Notes: generated by a model from the sequence alone, not told the origin. Counted from the stretch's first letter, positions 15,394 through 24,818 are shown. The stretch: DNA of 64,000 nt from Desulfosporosinus sp. FKB (GCF_002196705.1 NZ_NADJ01000038.1:186001-250000), one strand, 5' to 3'. Numbers and translations are program-made.

Positions 15394-17451
15394 ATGCGTT
15401 TAAGTTGGCTAATAGTTTTCTTAATCATGGCTGCCGTTGCAGTCGTAGCTTTTAGTACTGCCCTAAAGAAAAAGATTAGTATTTTGTCATTAGGGGCTAA
15501 AGTAAAGGAAGAAAGATTCGAAAACCCCCAAAAACGTTTTATGAATTTTGTATCCATAGTCTTAGGTCAAAGTAAAATGATCAGTGAACCTTATGGATTT
15601 ATTCATTTTTTCATTTTCTGGGGATTTATTTTTATTTGTTTAGGCGAATTACCATTAATATTTGAAGGAATTTTCCCTGCCTATTCTTTTCCCCTTCTAG
15701 GTACGAACCCATATTTTTATATGCTTAAAGATATCTTAACTTTGTTAGTGACCATCGGCTTAATCATTAGTTCTATTAGACGCTGGATCTTTAAGCCAGC
15801 TCAACTCTATCGTTCTAAAGAAGCAGCAATTATTGTTTTACTAGTTATCGGAGTCATAGTGACTGAATGGATTTCCAGCGGCGCTAAAGTTGCTCTTGAG
15901 CCAAAAAGCGCGTACGCTCTTGCTATTATGTATCATACCTTCGCCTCCCTCTTTAAGGGACTCAGTCCTGATACATTGGTCGGTATTCAAACATCATTTT
16001 GGTGGATTCATATGGTTGTCGTCTTTAGTTTTCTAGTTTATATTCCGAATTCCAAGCATATGCACCTATTAGCTGTTCATCCTAATGTATATTTCTCATC
16101 CTTAAAGCCCCTTGGTGCTCAAATTGAGAAGATTGATCTTGAAGATGAAGAACTGACAGAGTTGGGCGTTGCCAGAATAGAAAGCTTTACTTGGAAACAA
16201 CTATTAGATTGTTTTGCCTGCGGTGAATGCGGTCGCTGTATGGCCAACTGCCCTGCCAATATTTCCGGTAAACCTCTTAATCCTAAACATTTGTTAAGTC
16301 ACCAATTGAAAGAACATCTTATGGAAAAAGGTGCAATTCTGAGAGCTAACGGATTAACCTCCACCGGCGACGAAAATGCCGAAGCTTTAGCTGAGATCGC
16401 CGCAAAGGACCCGCAGGCTGCTGAGATTCTGCAAAAATCACTGATCGGTGACATTGTTACCGAAGAGGAAATCTGGGCTTGCACTACCTGCATGTCCTGT
16501 CAAGTCCAATGCCCTGTTGCCAATGAACATGTTAATAAAATCATTAATTTGCGTCAATCGTTAGTTATGATGGATAGTAATTTCCCGCAGGAATTACAAA
16601 CCGCTTTCCGTAATGTCGAAAATAATGCCAATCCTTGGGGCGTCGGCTATACTGAACGTGCTAATTGGGCCTCTGACTTAGACATCCCCCTCATCAGCGA
16701 AAAAGAAAATGTTGACTATCTCTTCTGGGTTGGATGTGCTGGTTCTTTCGACAGTCGTGCTCAAAAAGTTACTGTTGCTATTGCTAAGATTCTGAAAGCT
16801 GCCGGAGTTAATTTCGCGATCTTGGGAACAGAAGAAAAATGCTGCGGCGACTTTGTTCGTCGATCCGGTAATGAATACCTGTTCCAAACCGCTGCAGCTG
16901 AAAATGTAGAAATCCTAAATAACTATAACGTGAAGAAAATCATCACAGCTTGCCCCCACTGCCTAAATACGTTAAAGAATGAGTATCCGGAGTTTGGCGG
17001 TAATTATGAGGTCATTCACCATACTCAATTCCTCAACCAATTAATTAAGGATGGAAAATTAGTACTGAACAAAAACGGCGCAGTCGAACCACAAAAGATC
17101 GTTTACCATGATTCCTGCTATTTAGGCCGCTACCAACAAGAGTTTGATGCTCCTCGTTCGCTCTTCCGCATGGTTCCGGGAGTAGAGATCGTCGAGATGG
17201 ATCGCAACCATAATAAGAGCTTCTGCTGCGGAGCCGGCGGTGGCCGTATGTGGCTGGAAGAAGAAAATCACCAACGGGTTAATAACTTAAGAGTTGAACA
17301 AGCTCTTGAGAAGAACGCGGAAGTTATCGGTGCCAATTGTCCCTTCTGTATTACGATGTTGGAAGACGGCATCAAGGATAAAGTCGATACCGAAAAGCAA
17401 ACTGTACGAGTTGTTGATCCGGCAGAGCTTATCGCTAAGATGATCAGTTAA
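15394..17451 (+). CDS. Membrane FeS oxidoreductase, ETF:menaquinone type (HdrD-like)
   Basis: The 685-aa protein fuses an N-terminal membrane part, about six hydrophobic helices to residue 230 resembling the cytochrome b-like NarI/HdrE domain, to a cytoplasmic FeS part. The latter has two 4Fe-4S motifs (CFACGECGRCMANCP near 272, CTTCMSCQVQCPV near 362) and two CCG domains (CCGDF near 481, CCGAGGG near 609, CPFC near 648). This architecture matches the DUF224 proteins proposed in Syntrophomonas and relatives as ETF:methylmenaquinone oxidoreductase (EMO). An ATG follows GGAGGG. It probably moves electrons from acyl-CoA dehydrogenase through ETF to quinone; a HdrD-type role is the alternative. 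Confidence 0.85.
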   Translation: MRLSWLIVFLIMAAVAVVAFSTALKKKISILSLGAKVKEERFENPQKRFMNFVSIVLGQSKMISEPYGFIHFFIFWGFIFICLGELPLIFEGIFPAYSFPLLGTNPYFYMLKDILTLLVTIGLIISSIRRWIFKPAQLYRSKEAAIIVLLVIGVIVTEWISSGAKVALEPKSAYALAIMYHTFASLFKGLSPDTLVGIQTSFWWIHMVVVFSFLVYIPNSKHMHLLAVHPNVYFSSLKPLGAQIEKIDLEDEELTELGVARIESFTWKQLLDCFACGECGRCMANCPANISGKPLNPKHLLSHQLKEHLMEKGAILRANGLTSTGDENAEALAEIAAKDPQAAEILQKSLIGDIVTEEEIWACTTCMSCQVQCPVANEHVNKIINLRQSLVMMDSNFPQELQTAFRNVENNANPWGVGYTERANWASDLDIPLISEKENVDYLFWVGCAGSFDSRAQKVTVAIAKILKAAGVNFAILGTEEKCCGDFVRRSGNEYLFQTAAAENVEILNNYNVKKIITACPHCLNTLKNEYPEFGGNYEVIHHTQFLNQLIKDGKLVLNKNGAVEPQKIVYHDSCYLGRYQQEFDAPRSLFRMVPGVEIVEMDRNHNKSFCCGAGGGRMWLEEENHQRVNNLRVEQALEKNAEVIGANCPFCITMLEDGIKDKVDTEKQTVRVVDPAELIAKMIS

Positions 17452-17617
17452 TATTTCGAGACCAATTCGAATCAATTCCGTTTAAAATTAATTAAATTTA
17501 TATTGAATATCCATGAACAGTAGCAGAATTCGTACAAGCAAATATGTATCTTTAGATACAGCAACTTATGCACTATTTTTAAGCACTTGAGTAGATCTAA
17601 TTTCAAGGAGGCTGCCC

Positions 17618-18028
17618 ATGAAAGCGTGTGAAGGGACAATTCAAAGATTTACCTCAACAGGCCAAGATAGTGGTATAAAAGAACTTCAAAATCATGAGAC
17701 CGCAGATTATCAATTAATCTACAATAATCTAATTGCTAAGCATATTGAAGCTTGTGGAGAAATTCCGGAAGGAATGGACATTCAAGTCATTAACAAGATC
17801 CTTACCCCTAATGGCGAGAATATAACTCCACTCGGTCTTGTTAATGTAAGTCTAGAATATTTAGCAAGAATCCTGACCTTCGCAAAAAAGCAAGGGATTC
17901 AATGGCAGATTGATAGCCGAGAGCACACTGATACTAATTTTAGGAAACTGTCTCACTTCACGGTCAAGGTCGATTGTCCTCAAGATGATTTTATGACAAT
18001 GGCCAAAGGCTGCGGATACAGGTATTAG
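17618..18028 (+). CDS. Conserved-looking hypothetical protein, 136 aa
   Basis: This cytoplasmic protein has no hydrophobic segment or domain I recognise. The C-terminal half (about residues 75-136) has an alpha/beta pattern ending in the cysteine-containing stretch DCPQDDFMTMAKGCGYRY. The ATG follows AAGGAGG at a good distance and a clear terminator follows at 18076, so it forms its own unit after the EMO-like gene. Function unknown. Confidence 0.75.
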   Translation: MKACEGTIQRFTSTGQDSGIKELQNHETADYQLIYNNLIAKHIEACGEIPEGMDIQVINKILTPNGENITPLGLVNVSLEYLARILTFAKKQGIQWQIDSREHTDTNFRKLSHFTVKVDCPQDDFMTMAKGCGYRY

Positions 18029-18075
18029 ATGATAACCTGAGTCGGTGTGATCCCCCTTAAATTCTGCTTATGACT

Positions 18076-18101
18076 AAAGGCGTCCCATTTGGGACGCCTT
18101 T
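18076..18101 (+). terminator. Terminator after 136-aa gene
   Basis: A 12-bp perfect stem, AAAGGCGTCCCA with TGGGACGCCTTT, has essentially no spare loop bases, so inner pairs must open. It lies 47 bp past the stop codon. The T-tract is short. Confidence 0.7.
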
Positions 18102-18148
18102 AGATATGCGCCACAAATAGGGTCTATGATCGATTCATAATTATCTCA

Positions 18149-18730
18149 TCAGCAAAAAGTTGCTGATTGACTCAATTGAGTATTTGCTTGTGCTTTTTCA
18201 AGCAGTACTTGCAGAAGTTTCGAGATTGATCTTTTCGTTAGATTATCAGCCAGCTTTCCATCCTGATCAAATTTTTTGGCTGCATTTGTTATTAAAACCT
18301 TAGGAGTTCTTACTGTTTGCGAGTGAAGCTTAAAACAAACTTGTCGAAGATGATACTGGACACGAGCTCCCCCTAACATGTCTGGAGAAGCACTCATAAT
18401 TGCCAATGGTTTATTGCTTAATGGCAAATCATTTCCTCTCGAAGCCCAATCCAAAGCATTTTTCAAAACCGAGGGAATGGAATAATTGTACTCAGGAGTT
18501 GATATTAGAATAGCATCTGCCTCAGCAACTTTTCGTTTAAAATCCAATACTGTTTGAGGTATCCCTTCCGCTTCAACATCTTCATTAAAAAACGGGATTG
18601 GAGATAAATCCACTATTTCCAAAGTGGCCCATTCGGGAAGCAGCTCAGCTGCTGCATGTAAGGCTGCTAAATTATAGGACTTTTCTCGCAGGCTTCCAGT
18701 TAACCCAATAACCTTTATCATTTTAGTCAT
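18149..18730 (-). CDS. NAD(P)H-dependent FMN reductase
   Basis: This 193-aa flavodoxin-fold protein shows the phosphate-binding loop GLTGSLREKSYN near residue 10 and the family signature PEYNYSIPSVLKNALDWASR near residues 80-100. Such enzymes (azoreductase, chromate or quinone reductase types) reduce FMN or quinones. The last 20 residues are Gln/Ser-rich. The ATG follows GGGGAGGG. It stands alone. Confidence 0.92.
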   Translation of the reverse strand: MTKMIKVIGLTGSLREKSYNLAALHAAAELLPEWATLEIVDLSPIPFFNEDVEAEGIPQTVLDFKRKVAEADAILISTPEYNYSIPSVLKNALDWASRGNDLPLSNKPLAIMSASPDMLGGARVQYHLRQVCFKLHSQTVRTPKVLITNAAKKFDQDGKLADNLTKRSISKLLQVLLEKAQANTQLSQSATFC

Positions 18731-18870
18731 TAAAAGCCCTCCCCTTTTAGTATTACATAATATGTAGGCATTGTTGCAAAAGTCAGTATAATTTAAACAT
18801 TCAACATCTTTAGTATATTTCCTTCTTCTTGAAAAAATAATTTCGACAATTATAAATTTTTAAAATTAAA

Positions 18871-18905
18871 AAGTTAAGCCAGACTTAACTTGTCTGGCTT
18901 AACTT
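18871..18905 (-). terminator. Terminator after 121-aa membrane gene
   Basis: A 14-bp perfect stem (18871-18884 with 18892-18905) has a 7-base loop and is followed on the minus strand by TTTAATTTT. It lies 53 bp past the stop at 18958. Confidence 0.8.
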
Positions 18906-18957
18906 ATAAGAAACATCGCCTATGTTTAACATAAGAATTAGATTGTTCTCCGCCGAA

Positions 18958-19323
18958 TTATGAAGATATCCTTCTTTCCCAATCCACACCATGGTTATAT
19001 TGTACAGATTGGGCTTTTATCTTGGATCTTGCTCGCTCTTCACCCACCCTCTCTCTAACTCTTTTATAGTTATAGCTGCGTCCCAGCTCCATTGTCTCCT
19101 GGGCTTTAAATGGAGCTTCCACTCTTAAAGTACTGAGATAAAGGACGAGAGATCCTATAACTGCTGAAAAGATCGTTAAAACATAATAAATCGTCGCAAG
19201 ATATAAATTGAAACTATCGTCATAGGTATAAATTTGTCCTGCATTAAACATCAAGTTTTTGGAATAGCCAAATCCATAGAACAATAAAGAAGCAATATAA
19301 CAAACGACTGTAACTTTGGGCAT
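18958..19323 (-). CDS. Small membrane protein, 121 aa, unknown
   Basis: Two hydrophobic helices are visible, at about residues 4-20 and 41-65. They are followed by a strongly charged Arg/Glu/Lys-rich cytoplasmic-type tail (about residues 80-121). The ATG follows GGAGGTG and a strong terminator follows the stop, so this is a complete single-gene unit. I recognise no family. Confidence 0.75.
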   Translation of the reverse strand: MPKVTVVCYIASLLFYGFGYSKNLMFNAGQIYTYDDSFNLYLATIYYVLTIFSAVIGSLVLYLSTLRVEAPFKAQETMELGRSYNYKRVRERVGEERARSKIKAQSVQYNHGVDWERRISS

Positions 19324-19929
19324 TATTACACCTCCACCTCAATAACTGGTCTTCGCCGATCAAGGAAGGAAATACAGCAACTACACTATTAAGAACCTAG
19401 TCATTTTTCAAGATAGCCAAATTCCTTTTGGATTAGGATGCGTCTATGTATTGATTTAAGATATTAAGAAACTAAAAGAGACCTGCAATACATGACACCG
19501 TAACACAATATACTAGTACATTTATTTGGTATTCGTTCGAACTTATGTTCTTATTATACCTCTATTTTATATGAATAGCAACAATTTCTATCCATGTATC
19601 TCCATAATACTATATTTATACAGATATCCTCCTGTCTTTTTCTTGGAAAACGAAATGATTACACGGCACAATTATTCGGCGATAAAAAAACAAACGTCCA
19701 GAAAAACCAAACGCTTGTTTTTAAACCTATGGGATTTAAATGTGCAATCAGCATAGAATGGAACCGATCAAATAAACTAAAAAAGATGCCCATGAAGAAA
19801 CAATTAATCCTCAGGGCACACTATAACAATATGATAATTCATCGCAAAGAAAAAGTCTATACTTTTGGGAGAAATCCAGCTATATTATAAATGCTGGCAG
19901 CCAAGCAAGACTAATATTTGGAGGTTTAC
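19324..19929. other. Intergenic stretch without a supported gene
   Basis: About 600 AT-rich bases separate two divergent single-gene units. Two overlapping plus-strand frames (76 and 98 codons) occur but lack ribosome sites, overlap each other and read as noise. An imperfect AT-rich hairpin around 19684-19722 is the only structure noted. Confidence 0.6.
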
Positions 19930-20487
19930 ATGGAAAAAGTAAAAATCAAAAATTACCCGATGGTTAATCCAATTCCTATTGTGCTTGCTGGAGCTGAAGT
20001 TAACGGCAAGCCTAATTATGCCACTATTGGGGCTTTTGGAGTAGTGTGTGAAGGACCGATATTTTATATATCCTTAAAGGATACTCATTTTACAACTATT
20101 GGTGTCAAAGAAAACGGATATTTCAGTGTAAATATCCCCTCTGTTGATATGATTCAAAAAACAGATTACTGCGGCTCAGTATCAGGAAAAACAGTAGATA
20201 AATCTCATTTGTTTTCATCATTCTATGATGAAATTGGAAAAGCCCCAATGATTAGCGAATGCCCTATGAACTTTTTATGCAAAGTCGTTCAAACAGTTCC
20301 TATCTGCGGATTTGAAGTGTTTTTTGGAGAAATAGTTTCGACATTTGTAAATGAGAATTGCTTGACAGGTGATGTACCCGACCCACTGAAAATCAATCCG
20401 ACTTTAGGAATGGGTTTCAGATACTATAATTTAGGTCAGTCGGTAGGCGCCGTGTTTAAAGAAGGTCAAGTTATAAAATCCAAATAA
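19930..20487 (+). CDS. Flavin reductase-like (flavoredoxin) protein
   Basis: The 185-aa protein fits the FMN-binding split-barrel family, with the early NYATIGAFGVVCEGPIFYISL segment and the DYCGSVSGKTVDKS stretch typical of flavoredoxins. These bind FMN non-covalently and transfer electrons in anaerobes. The start is the ATG at 19930, seven bases after GGAGG; the in-frame TTG at 19918 overlaps the ribosome site. A terminator follows directly. Confidence 0.9.
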   Translation: MEKVKIKNYPMVNPIPIVLAGAEVNGKPNYATIGAFGVVCEGPIFYISLKDTHFTTIGVKENGYFSVNIPSVDMIQKTDYCGSVSGKTVDKSHLFSSFYDEIGKAPMISECPMNFLCKVVQTVPICGFEVFFGEIVSTFVNENCLTGDVPDPLKINPTLGMGFRYYNLGQSVGAVFKEGQVIKSK

Positions 20488-20500
20488 TGATTACAACGGA

Positions 20501-20530
20501 AAGGGATATCATCTATTTGATTATCCCTTC
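20501..20530 (+). terminator. Terminator after flavoredoxin gene
   Basis: An 8-bp stem (AAGGGATA with TATCCCTT) is followed by CTTTTCT, 14 bp past the stop codon. Confidence 0.7.
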
Positions 20531-20655
20531 TTTTCTATACAGAACCCTGGCGTACTTTACATGGTTAATTACTATTTGATTAAAGAAAGTGATATTATCT
20601 AGAGACTTATAAATTTTAATTAAAAATTGGCAGTCAAAAGTAGCTCTAAATACAC

Positions 20656-20693
20656 AAAAAAAAGCAGGTATCTCAATAAAACCTGATACACCT
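20656..20693 (-). terminator. Terminator of tRNA-Lys
   Basis: On the minus strand an imperfect stem (AGGTGTATC with GATACCT) is followed by GC and eight consecutive T residues. It lies about 20 bp past the 3' end of the tRNA. Confidence 0.65.
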
Positions 20694-20709
20694 ACTCTTG
20701 TAATTCAAT

Positions 20710-20785
20710 TGGTGCGCCACCGCGGGATCGAACCGCGGACCTGCCGATTAAGAGTCGGATGCTCTACCAGCTGAGCTAGTGGCGC
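20710..20785 (-). tRNA. tRNA-Lys (anticodon CTT)
   Basis: The minus strand folds into a cloverleaf. Acceptor GCGCCAC pairs with GTGGCGC, the D arm is GCTC/GAGC, the anticodon loop is CTCTTAA, and the T arm is CGCGG-TTCGATC-CCGCG, with discriminator A and an encoded CCA. The anticodon stem has a U27-C43 mismatch, leaving four pairs. A promoter and a terminator frame the gene. Confidence 0.95.
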
Positions 20786-20801
20786 AATAACAACAATAAC
20801 T

Positions 20802-20830
20802 AGTATACTCACGATTCTAATGATAGTCAA
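20802..20830 (-). promoter_or_regulatory. Sigma-A promoter of tRNA-Lys
   Basis: On the minus strand TTGACT (20825-20830) and TATACT (20802-20807) are separated by 17 bp and lie 17 bp upstream of the tRNA 5' end. Confidence 0.8.
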
Positions 20831-20885
20831 GCTTTTTTTATAGAATATAATTTTCCTATCCTTTTATATTCACCTACGTTTAATC

Positions 20886-22289
20886 TTAGCGATGGTCAAG
20901 GTCACTTGCAATATTTAGGATTGCCTGGGCATAAACTTTGGTCGTTAACAGCACGTTATTGATAGAAATATATTCATCAGCACAATGTATCACTTCAGGT
21001 TCACCTGGGAAAACAGGACCAAAAGCCACGCCCTGAGGGAGCGCTTTAGCATACGTTCCTCCGCCAATAGCAAAAGCGTATGGTTCGAGGCCAGTTACAT
21101 CTGCATAAGCTTTCAACAGTGATTTCACCAGTTCACTATCCTTGGGAACATGATGAGCTTTTTGATGGCTAAGAATTTCTAAAGTAAATCCCTCACTCCG
21201 AATAATTTTTTCGATCGGCTGCAAAACATCTTCTTGCTTGTATGTTACCGGATAGCGAATATCAAGAACAAAGCGCAGGTGATCCGAAGTCAATTCGAAG
21301 ATTCCCAGGTTAAGAGATAATTGACCAGAGGGTTCGTCTCTGAAAGCAATGCCAAATCCTTCTCCGAAGAAGCCTTTTCCCGGATACATTAACATGAACT
21401 CAAGTATTTTTTGCTCCGCAGAAGTTAGAGGTAATTGCTGCAAATATTTCAGGGCAAAGATAACGGCATTCTTTCCTTTCTCCGGAAGACTGCCATGAGC
21501 TCCTATCCCTTTAAAACTAATAATAATCTCCGAAGTTTCCTTTTGCTTCTTGATTTCAGCCCCCACTCCCTCAGGGAGAACGACGGAATTCAAGGACTGA
21601 ACGATCAACTCATGATCAAGACCTCGCAAAGTAACTCCACAAAGGTCGGGAACAATATTTGCTCGTTCTCCCCCACGAATACTGACAAGATGCGGTAAAG
21701 AAGCCTCAAATGCTTTTTTTAATTCCAGATGAAGAATTCCCTTTTCGGCGTGAATCAGAGGAAATTCGGCGTCCGGTGCAAAACCAATATAGGGAACCTC
21801 TTCTTTTTTTAAATAGTAATCCATATCTGCCCAACCTGATTCCTCATCCGTACCTAAAATTAAACGAACTCGCTTATTCAAAGGGATATTAGCATCTTTA
21901 ATGGCCTTCATAGCAAATAGAGCTGCTAAAGTCGGCCCTTTATCATCCAGGGCGCCACGGCCGTAGATTTTCCCATCAACGATGGCTGCACTGTAAGGTG
22001 GAACCGACCAACCATCCCCTTCCGGTACAACGTCTAAATGCCCCAATATTCCTAAGAGATCTCCACTACCCATTTCAATATGACCAGCATATCCATCAAC
22101 ATTTTTAACTTCAAAGCCAAGTTTCCTTCCCAATTTCAAAGTCCAATCCAAGGCTTCTTGAATTCCAGGTCCAAAAGGAGATCCTGGGGCTGCATGAGCT
22201 ACATCCTTTACGCTCTTAATTTGAATACAATCACGAATCGCTGAAATTATGTCTTCTTTCATTGCTTCAATTTGATGATCAAGACGCAT
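20886..22289 (-). CDS. pepV: Dipeptidase PepV (M20 family)
   Basis: This 467-aa zinc dipeptidase has the M20 motifs: GILGHLDVVPEGDGW (first metal histidine and Asp) near residue 82, DDKGP near 118, and GTDEESGW with the catalytic glutamate near 148. PepV/Sapep-type enzymes cleave dipeptides, including beta-Ala dipeptides, in the cytoplasm. Its length fits PepV. The ATG follows GGAGG. It lies downstream of spoVD on the same strand, 100 bp apart, with no clear terminator between them. Confidence 0.93.
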   Translation of the reverse strand: MRLDHQIEAMKEDIISAIRDCIQIKSVKDVAHAAPGSPFGPGIQEALDWTLKLGRKLGFEVKNVDGYAGHIEMGSGDLLGILGHLDVVPEGDGWSVPPYSAAIVDGKIYGRGALDDKGPTLAALFAMKAIKDANIPLNKRVRLILGTDEESGWADMDYYLKKEEVPYIGFAPDAEFPLIHAEKGILHLELKKAFEASLPHLVSIRGGERANIVPDLCGVTLRGLDHELIVQSLNSVVLPEGVGAEIKKQKETSEIIISFKGIGAHGSLPEKGKNAVIFALKYLQQLPLTSAEQKILEFMLMYPGKGFFGEGFGIAFRDEPSGQLSLNLGIFELTSDHLRFVLDIRYPVTYKQEDVLQPIEKIIRSEGFTLEILSHQKAHHVPKDSELVKSLLKAYADVTGLEPYAFAIGGGTYAKALPQGVAFGPVFPGEPEVIHCADEYISINNVLLTTKVYAQAILNIASDLDHR

Positions 22290-22389
22290 GACTTACCATT
22301 CCTCCGTGTTTTTGCTTATTTCTCAACCATATCTTATCATACCTAAGGACACAGTTAAAATTGAAACTTAGGATGCCTTCTGGGAAAAA

Positions 22390-24405
22390 CTAAGGCTTTA
22401 AAGGTGAGAACTTGATTTCAATTATTGTCCCTTTGTTTACTATATTGCCGGCCTCAGGATTTTGTTGAATCACGAGACCGCTCCCGGTAAAATTGAAATG
22501 CAGCCCGGATTTTGCCAGTTCATCCCCGGCTTCACGTATTGTCATTCCTGTTAAATCCGGAATAATAACTTCTCCGTTCCCCGGTGATCGTTTGGGAATT
22601 ATCGGTTTTGGCAAAGGCCTGATCGGAGAATCATCCGATGTAAAAGGTATGATGCTTGGGGTATTCTGGGCTGCAGGAATACCGTAATATTGAAGTACAC
22701 CTTCAATTATTGCCCTTGCTGGAGGACCTCCTAAAGTTCCGCCTTGATGCCCTTCCTCACCTTTTGGAGTATCAATAATAACTAAGACTGCGATTTTGGG
22801 ATTCTCGGCAGGAGCAAAGGCAACAAATGAAGCTATGAAGTCTGTTGCAGAATATCCCCCGGTACTGGGATCTACTTTTTGCGCTGTCCCGGTTTTACCT
22901 GCAACCCTAATCCCGGGAATTTGAGCGAGATGACCAGTTCCAGCAGTTACAACCTGTTCAAGAATATTCGTCATTTGTGTCGCCGTAGTCCGGGATACCA
23001 CTTGGCGTATGGGAATTGGCTTTTGCTGTTGAATTACTTCTCCCTCGGGTGTTTTAACGGCATCTACGATATACGGACGATATAAGGTTCCGCCATTGGC
23101 AACAGCCGATATTGCAGTTAATAATTGAATAGGTGTCACTAAATTAGCTTGTCCAAAAGACATAGTTGCCAATTCCAAATCTCGCACATTCTCTTGAGGA
23201 ACAAGCAAACCACTTTCCTCACCTGATGCATCAATTCCGGTTTTTGAGCCAAAGCCAAAGGCCTTCAAATATGTATAGAAAGTACTTTTGCTTAATTTTA
23301 GTCCAACCTGAGCTAAGACAACATTCGAGGACAATTGCATGCCCTCAGTAAGGGTAGGATTGCCATGTGGTTTTTGATCAGAATCCCAGTTCGTGATTAA
23401 ACGGGGGCCTACTCGCAAATATCCCGGATCAGGAAATGTCTCCTCCGTTGATATAACGCCTTCTTCTAAAGCACTGCAGCCGGTGATAATTTTAAATGTG
23501 GAACCTGGTTCATAAGACATACTAATCGCCAAGTTTCGTCGTTCTTCCGGCGATGACGTAAGGTAATTTGTAGGATCGAAGGTCGGACGTGAACCCAAGC
23601 CCAAAATACGACCGCTCATTGGATCCATGGCTAAAATCGTCACTTTGTCAGCCTTTGTACTTTGCTGCAAATGATCTAATTGTTGTTCGATCAAATATTG
23701 AATCGTTGAATCTAAGGTAAGAACTAAACAATTGCCAGGGCGAGAAGGGCTATTTTGGTCAATTGTCTCAATGATAGAACGCGCTCGAGTGTCCTGCTCC
23801 AAAGACTGAAAACCAGGCTTGCCAAATAAAACTATATCATAATAAGACTCAATGCCTTCGGCGCCATGTCCCTCCAAATTAACGATTCCTAGAGCTGAAG
23901 CGGCTAAGGTTCCCATGGGGTAAACTCGTTTTTCTTCTTCATTCATTCCGACTCCTGGAATTTTCAAAGCCATAACCTGATTAGCTTTCTGTAGATCCAC
24001 TTGATGAGCGAGGCTAACCCACGATAGGTTTTTATTAAGTTTATCAAGAATGTTTTGGGCATTAAGATCTAAGATTTCCGCAAGCTCTTGAGCCACATGT
24101 TCTTTGGTATTGCTGAATTTCTTCTGAGCTATTAGGTTCCTTAGAGTATTCGGATCTGCATAGATTTCTTTAACAGGAACGCTCTGGGCTAAAACGTTCC
24201 CCTGAGCATCATAAATTGAACCACGTTTAGGCTGAAGACGTTTATCTGCAGTTCTACGTTCAATTCCTTTAGCTTGAAGATAGGATGCATGTATAACTTG
24301 AAGAACAAGCAGTCTCCCTCCAACCAAGACGATTAGAAGAAAAATTCCGGCATATACCCAATAATCTCGTGAAAAATAATGTCTAACATTTTTCTTCCCT
24401 TTCAC
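22390..24405 (-). CDS. spoVD: Penicillin-binding protein, SpoVD/PBP2 type, one PASTA domain
   Basis: A class B transpeptidase with one N-terminal membrane anchor (about residues 15-35), a PBP dimer domain, a transpeptidase domain with SYEPGSTFK (catalytic Ser near 300), SSN and AGKTGTAQ motifs, and a single C-terminal PASTA domain (about 605-671). The lone PASTA domain fits SpoVD, which builds spore cortex; FtsI-like division PBPs are the alternative, and the gene is not in a dcw cluster. I favour the GTG at 24405, eight bases after GGAG, over the adjacent TTG at 24408. Confidence 0.85.
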   Translation of the reverse strand: MKGKKNVRHYFSRDYWVYAGIFLLIVLVGGRLLVLQVIHASYLQAKGIERRTADKRLQPKRGSIYDAQGNVLAQSVPVKEIYADPNTLRNLIAQKKFSNTKEHVAQELAEILDLNAQNILDKLNKNLSWVSLAHQVDLQKANQVMALKIPGVGMNEEEKRVYPMGTLAASALGIVNLEGHGAEGIESYYDIVLFGKPGFQSLEQDTRARSIIETIDQNSPSRPGNCLVLTLDSTIQYLIEQQLDHLQQSTKADKVTILAMDPMSGRILGLGSRPTFDPTNYLTSSPEERRNLAISMSYEPGSTFKIITGCSALEEGVISTEETFPDPGYLRVGPRLITNWDSDQKPHGNPTLTEGMQLSSNVVLAQVGLKLSKSTFYTYLKAFGFGSKTGIDASGEESGLLVPQENVRDLELATMSFGQANLVTPIQLLTAISAVANGGTLYRPYIVDAVKTPEGEVIQQQKPIPIRQVVSRTTATQMTNILEQVVTAGTGHLAQIPGIRVAGKTGTAQKVDPSTGGYSATDFIASFVAFAPAENPKIAVLVIIDTPKGEEGHQGGTLGGPPARAIIEGVLQYYGIPAAQNTPSIIPFTSDDSPIRPLPKPIIPKRSPGNGEVIIPDLTGMTIREAGDELAKSGLHFNFTGSGLVIQQNPEAGNIVNKGTIIEIKFSPLKP

Positions 24406-24505
24406 CAAAAATGCTCCATCCTCCTCAAATATCTATAACCGCAATGGATATGCACTCATTATCTAAAATAACATAAGCTATATAAAACTGAAAGGAGTTG
24501 TTACT

Positions 24506-24673
24506 ATGAATAGCCCTCAAGAAATTGCAACTCGAATCACTGAGGCTTGGTTAAATGCCTTTGCCACAATAACTAAAGAATTAGGTCACGTCGAGCAACA
24601 TATTCCTACTCCCCAAGAAGTTAGTGAATTCTTTACTGAGATTCATCGAACCGCCCAAAAGACGAATACATAG
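24506..24673 (+). CDS. Small protein, 55 aa, unknown
   Basis: A 55-codon frame opens with ATG after AAAGGAG at good spacing. The product, starting MNSPQEIATRITEAW, is predicted to be mostly helical and acidic, with no cysteine or membrane segment. It is divergent from spoVD, about 100 bp away. I recognise no family. The ribosome site and even amino-acid composition support a real gene. Confidence 0.65.
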   Translation: MNSPQEIATRITEAWLNAFATITKELGHVEQHIPTPQEVSEFFTEIHRTAQKTNT

Positions 24674-24692
24674 GAATTGATTACAAACATTA

Positions 24693-24763
24693 AAGAGCTT
24701 ACGCTTTCTTAACTAACGATGGCAATTAATTAAAGCCACCTCGCTAAGAAACCGCAAGCTCTT
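24693..24763. repeat. Near-perfect 19-bp inverted repeat, 33-bp spacer
   Basis: Arms 24693-24711 and 24745-24763 pair over 19 positions with two mismatches. The spacer contains a smaller GGC/GCC hairpin. There is no T-tract on either strand, so it does not look like a standard terminator. It lies between the 55-aa gene and the convergent rhomboid gene. Confidence 0.7.
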
Positions 24764-24818
24764 GATAATAGTTTGTCCTTAGATAGGTGGAAACTATGCT
24801 TGTAAGAAAGAGGTATTT

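Noticed and set aside
19526-19890. Two overlapping plus-strand reading frames of 76 and 98 codons
   Set aside because: Neither has a ribosome site, they overlap in different frames, and their composition reads as AT-rich noise.
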